From: Inquilinus sp052113205
GTDB taxonomy: Bacteria; Pseudomonadota; Alphaproteobacteria; DSM-16000; Inquilinaceae
Length of the DNA stretch: 64,000 bases
Direction: 5' to 3'
Assembly (NCBI RefSeq): GCF_052113205.1
Contig: NZ_JBFRCU010000020.1
Coordinates: 22,903-86,902 of the forward strand
The translations under genes and the position numbers were made by a program. This document shows positions 62,227 to 64,000 of the stretch, one piece after another; positions within the stretch are counted from its first letter, which is position 1, and each line of letters begins with the position of its first letter. The notes below the pieces were generated by a model that worked only from the letters and a program-made list of their open reading frames with translations, had not been told where the DNA came from and searched no databases.

Positions 62227-62871
62227 TCAGGCCAGGCCGGGCCGGGTGGCGAAGGGGGCCTCGGTCTTGGCCCGGATCTCCTCGACCGTGACGCCGTCGG
62301 CGACCTCGGTCAGGGTCAGGCCCTGGGGCCCGATCTCGAACACGCCGAGCTCGGTGATCACCAGGTCGACCACGGCCTTGCCGGTCAGCGGCAGGTCGCA
62401 GGCGTCGAGCAGCTTCGGCGTGCCGTCCTTGGCGTTGTGCTCCATGATCACGACGACGCGCTTGACGCCGGCGACCAGGTCCATCGCCCCGCCCATCCCC
62501 TTCACCATCTTGCCGGGGATCATCCAGTTGGCGAGGTCGCCCTCCTTCGACACCTGCATGGCGCCGAGGATCGACAGGTCGATATGCCCGCCGCGGATCA
62601 TGGCGAAGGAATCGGCCGAGCTGAAATAGCTCGACTGCGGCAGCTCGGTGATCGTCTGCTTGCCGGCATTGATCAGGTCCGGGTCCTCCTCGCCCTCATA
62701 GGGGAAGGGGCCCATGCCCAGCATGCCGTTCTCGCTCTGCAGCGCCACGGTGATGCCGTCGGGGATGTAGTTCGCCACCAGCGTCGGGATGCCGATGCCG
62801 AGATTGACGTAGAAGCCGTCCTCCAGCTCGCGCGCGGCGCGGGCGGCCATCTGTTCACGGGTCCAGGCCAT
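62227..62871 (-). CDS. scoB: Succinyl-CoA:3-ketoacid CoA-transferase subunit B
   Basis: A 214-residue CoA-transferase beta subunit. The catalytic Glu47 lies in QSENGMLGMG, and GHIDLSILGAMQVS, GKMVKGMGGAMDLVAGVKRVVVIMEHNAK are characteristic. With subunit A it transfers CoA from succinyl-CoA to acetoacetate, feeding ketone bodies or aromatic-degradation products into central metabolism. GGAG 8 nt before the ATG; 14-bp gap to scoA. Confidence 0.96.
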   Translation of the reverse strand: MAWTREQMAARAARELEDGFYVNLGIGIPTLVANYIPDGITVALQSENGMLGMGPFPYEGEEDPDLINAGKQTITELPQSSYFSSADSFAMIRGGHIDLSILGAMQVSKEGDLANWMIPGKMVKGMGGAMDLVAGVKRVVVIMEHNAKDGTPKLLDACDLPLTGKAVVDLVITELGVFEIGPQGLTLTEVADGVTVEEIRAKTEAPFATRPGLA

Positions 62872-62885
62872 GGTCTGTCTCCTGC

Positions 62886-63590
62886 TCAGGCGGCGCGCGG
62901 GCGGGTGGTGCGCTGCTCGATGCGCTTCTCGTAGTCCTGGCCCTGAAGGATGCGCTTCACATAGATGCCGGGGGTGTGGATCTGGTTGGCCTCCAGCCCG
63001 CCGACATCGACCAGCTCCTCGACCTCGGCGACCGTCACCTTGGCGGCGGTGGCCATCATCGGGTTGAAGTTCCGGGCGGTCATCCGGTAGATCAGGTTGC
63101 CCTCGGTGTCGCCCTTCCAGGCCTTGACGATGGCCAGGTCGGCGAACAGCCCGCGCTCCATCACATACTGGGCGCCGTCGAACTCGCGCACCTCCTTGCC
63201 GTCGGCGACGATGGTGCCGACGCCGGTCTTGGTGAAGAAGGCGGGAATGCCGGCGCCGCCGGCGCGGATGCGCTCGGCCAGCGTGCCCTGCGGGTTGAAC
63301 TCCAGCTCCAGCTGGCCGGACAGGTACTGCTGGGCGAACAGCTTGTTCTCGCCGACATAGGACGAGATCATCTTCTTGATCTGGCCGCGGTCGAGCAGCT
63401 TGCCGAGGCCGACGCCGTCGATGCCGCAATTGTTCGAGATCACCGTCAGGCCCTTGACGCCGCTCGCGGCGATGGCGTCGATCAGCTTCTCCGGGATGCC
63501 GCAGAGGCCGAAGCCGCCGGCCATCACCATCATCCCGTCGCGGAGCACATCGGCCAGCGCCGCCGTGGCATCCGGATAGACCTTCTTCAT
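62886..63590 (-). CDS. scoA: Succinyl-CoA:3-ketoacid CoA-transferase subunit A
   Basis: A 234-residue CoA-transferase alpha subunit with GGFGLCGIP at 25-33 (oxyanion loop), SNNCGIDGVGLG and KMISSYVGENKLF. It forms the heterodimer with the scoB product. GGAGTGACGGG precedes the ATG. First gene of the scoAB unit, after which polysaccharide deacetylase follows. Confidence 0.96.
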   Translation of the reverse strand: MKKVYPDATAALADVLRDGMMVMAGGFGLCGIPEKLIDAIAASGVKGLTVISNNCGIDGVGLGKLLDRGQIKKMISSYVGENKLFAQQYLSGQLELEFNPQGTLAERIRAGGAGIPAFFTKTGVGTIVADGKEVREFDGAQYVMERGLFADLAIVKAWKGDTEGNLIYRMTARNFNPMMATAAKVTVAEVEELVDVGGLEANQIHTPGIYVKRILQGQDYEKRIEQRTTRPRAA

Positions 63591-63893
63591 CCCGTCACTC
63601 CCGTCAGCATCAACTGGGCGCGCAGGGACTAAAGCGGGGCGGCGGGCGGGAGTCAATCGAGGCCGCGCCGCACCCCGGCCGGTTTGCGGCAGGGGCCGGA
63701 GGCCGCCTCCGCGACCGAGCGTGATGCCCGCTGGCGCCGCTCGCGGATGCTTGCCCAGATCCATCGGCATGGCTGAACCGTGCCGGCTCGTCGGCGTGCG
63801 CAGCCGATCGCATCGGCGCCGCCGCGACGGGGCTGGCACGAAGCTGCCGCCATCGCCATTCTGTTCCCCGAGACCATCAGGGGCGAGGGGCGA
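63591..63893. other. 303-bp divergent intergenic region, no feature seen
   Basis: Between scoA and the partial gene at the right edge. No frame with convincing codon bias or ribosome site and no strong inverted repeat was found; it presumably holds the two divergent promoters. Confidence 0.5.
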
Positions 63894-64000
63894 GTGAGCG
63901 AACGGCCGGACGACATCTTCCAGGATGACCTGGCTCCCGCCCGTCGCGGCTGGCGCGCCCGGCTGGGCGGCCTGTTCCGGCGCCGGGCGACCGGCACCGT
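63894..64000 (+). CDS. Start of an unidentified gene, cut by the window edge
   Basis: A GTG at 63894 with GAGGGGCGA just upstream opens a frame that stays open to the end (MSERPDDIFQDDLAPARRGW, then a basic stretch RARLGGLFRRRATGT). Only 35 residues are visible, acidic then basic as in the cytoplasmic tail of some membrane proteins. Not recognised. Confidence 0.45.
   Translation, partial: MSERPDDIFQDDLAPARRGWRARLGGLFRRRATGT

Overview
The window is chromosomal DNA from a high-GC alphaproteobacterium, most likely of the Rhodospirillales (Inquilinus- or Skermanella-like). This rests on very GC-rich third codon positions, an alphaproteobacterial fold-III lysine/ornithine decarboxylase, a LexA-type direct repeat of the alphaproteobacterial form, and several families of short interspersed inverted repeats. 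Five single ambiguous bases (5170, 21565, 25946, 39803, 52613) point to a draft assembly. No rRNA, tRNA, CRISPR array or intact insertion sequence was seen.

Layout. 1-5.9 kb: a truncated Na+/solute symporter with its DUF3311 partner, a YadGH-like ABC-2 exporter, an MDR-type quinone-oxidoreductase-like enzyme, and an SDR gene divergent from a TetR regulator. 5.9-11.7 kb: a secreted two-gene polysaccharide-degrading unit (BNR/Asp-box protein plus a GH5 enzyme with two N-terminal modules), then an SDR/HxlR divergent pair. 11.7-15.4 kb: a MacB/DevCA-like ABC export system (adaptor, FtsX permease, ATPase) divergent from its TetR regulator. 15.5-21.9 kb: a tight seven-gene operon for CoA-dependent aromatic acid breakdown (SDR, enoyl-CoA hydratase, acyl-CoA dehydrogenase, aryl-CoA ligase, thioesterase, RidA, alpha/beta hydrolase). 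It resembles the 2-aminobenzoyl-CoA pathway but has no ring-attacking oxygenase beside it. 21.9-27.5 kb: small redox/DinB proteins, a TetR/MFS pair with two perfect operators, a TPP-dependent decarboxylase and a PfpI-family protein.

27.5-31.5 kb: an unknown protein with an internal duplication, expressed from a strong promoter that carries a LexA-type box and bracketed by oppositely oriented repeats, followed by malQ. 31.8-38.0 kb: a DapA-family lyase, a substrate-binding-fold protein without signal peptide, and a four-gene polyamine/iron-type ABC importer. 38.4-42.0 kb: RidA, a SpoU-class methyltransferase, then a decarboxylase-acetyltransferase operon with a long leader. 42.0-48.5 kb: PBP1A, a cassette made of a nucleotidyltransferase, a PqqD-HprK fusion kinase and a 58-residue Tat-like peptide, a 105-bp broken copy of PBP1A, an EEP hydrolase and a phage terminase remnant. 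48.5-51.6 kb: a TetR/secreted-RidA pair and two exporters. 51.7-64.0 kb: xylulokinase; a six-gene convergent set (Zn-dehydrogenase, 6-pyruvoyl-pterin-synthase-like protein, glycosyltransferase, RibD-type reductase, FkbM methyltransferase, CDP-alcohol phosphotransferase); a hydroxyacid dehydrogenase; a DUF533 protein; a FemAB-like acyltransferase; a polysaccharide deacetylase; and succinyl-CoA:3-ketoacid CoA-transferase.

The most promising uncharacterised systems are the PqqD-HprK/nucleotidyltransferase/peptide cassette (44239-46741), the pterin-like glycoside set (53360-58010), and the putative SOS-controlled duplicated-domain protein (27781-28745). Functions are inferred by recognising families and motifs by eye; no database search was run.
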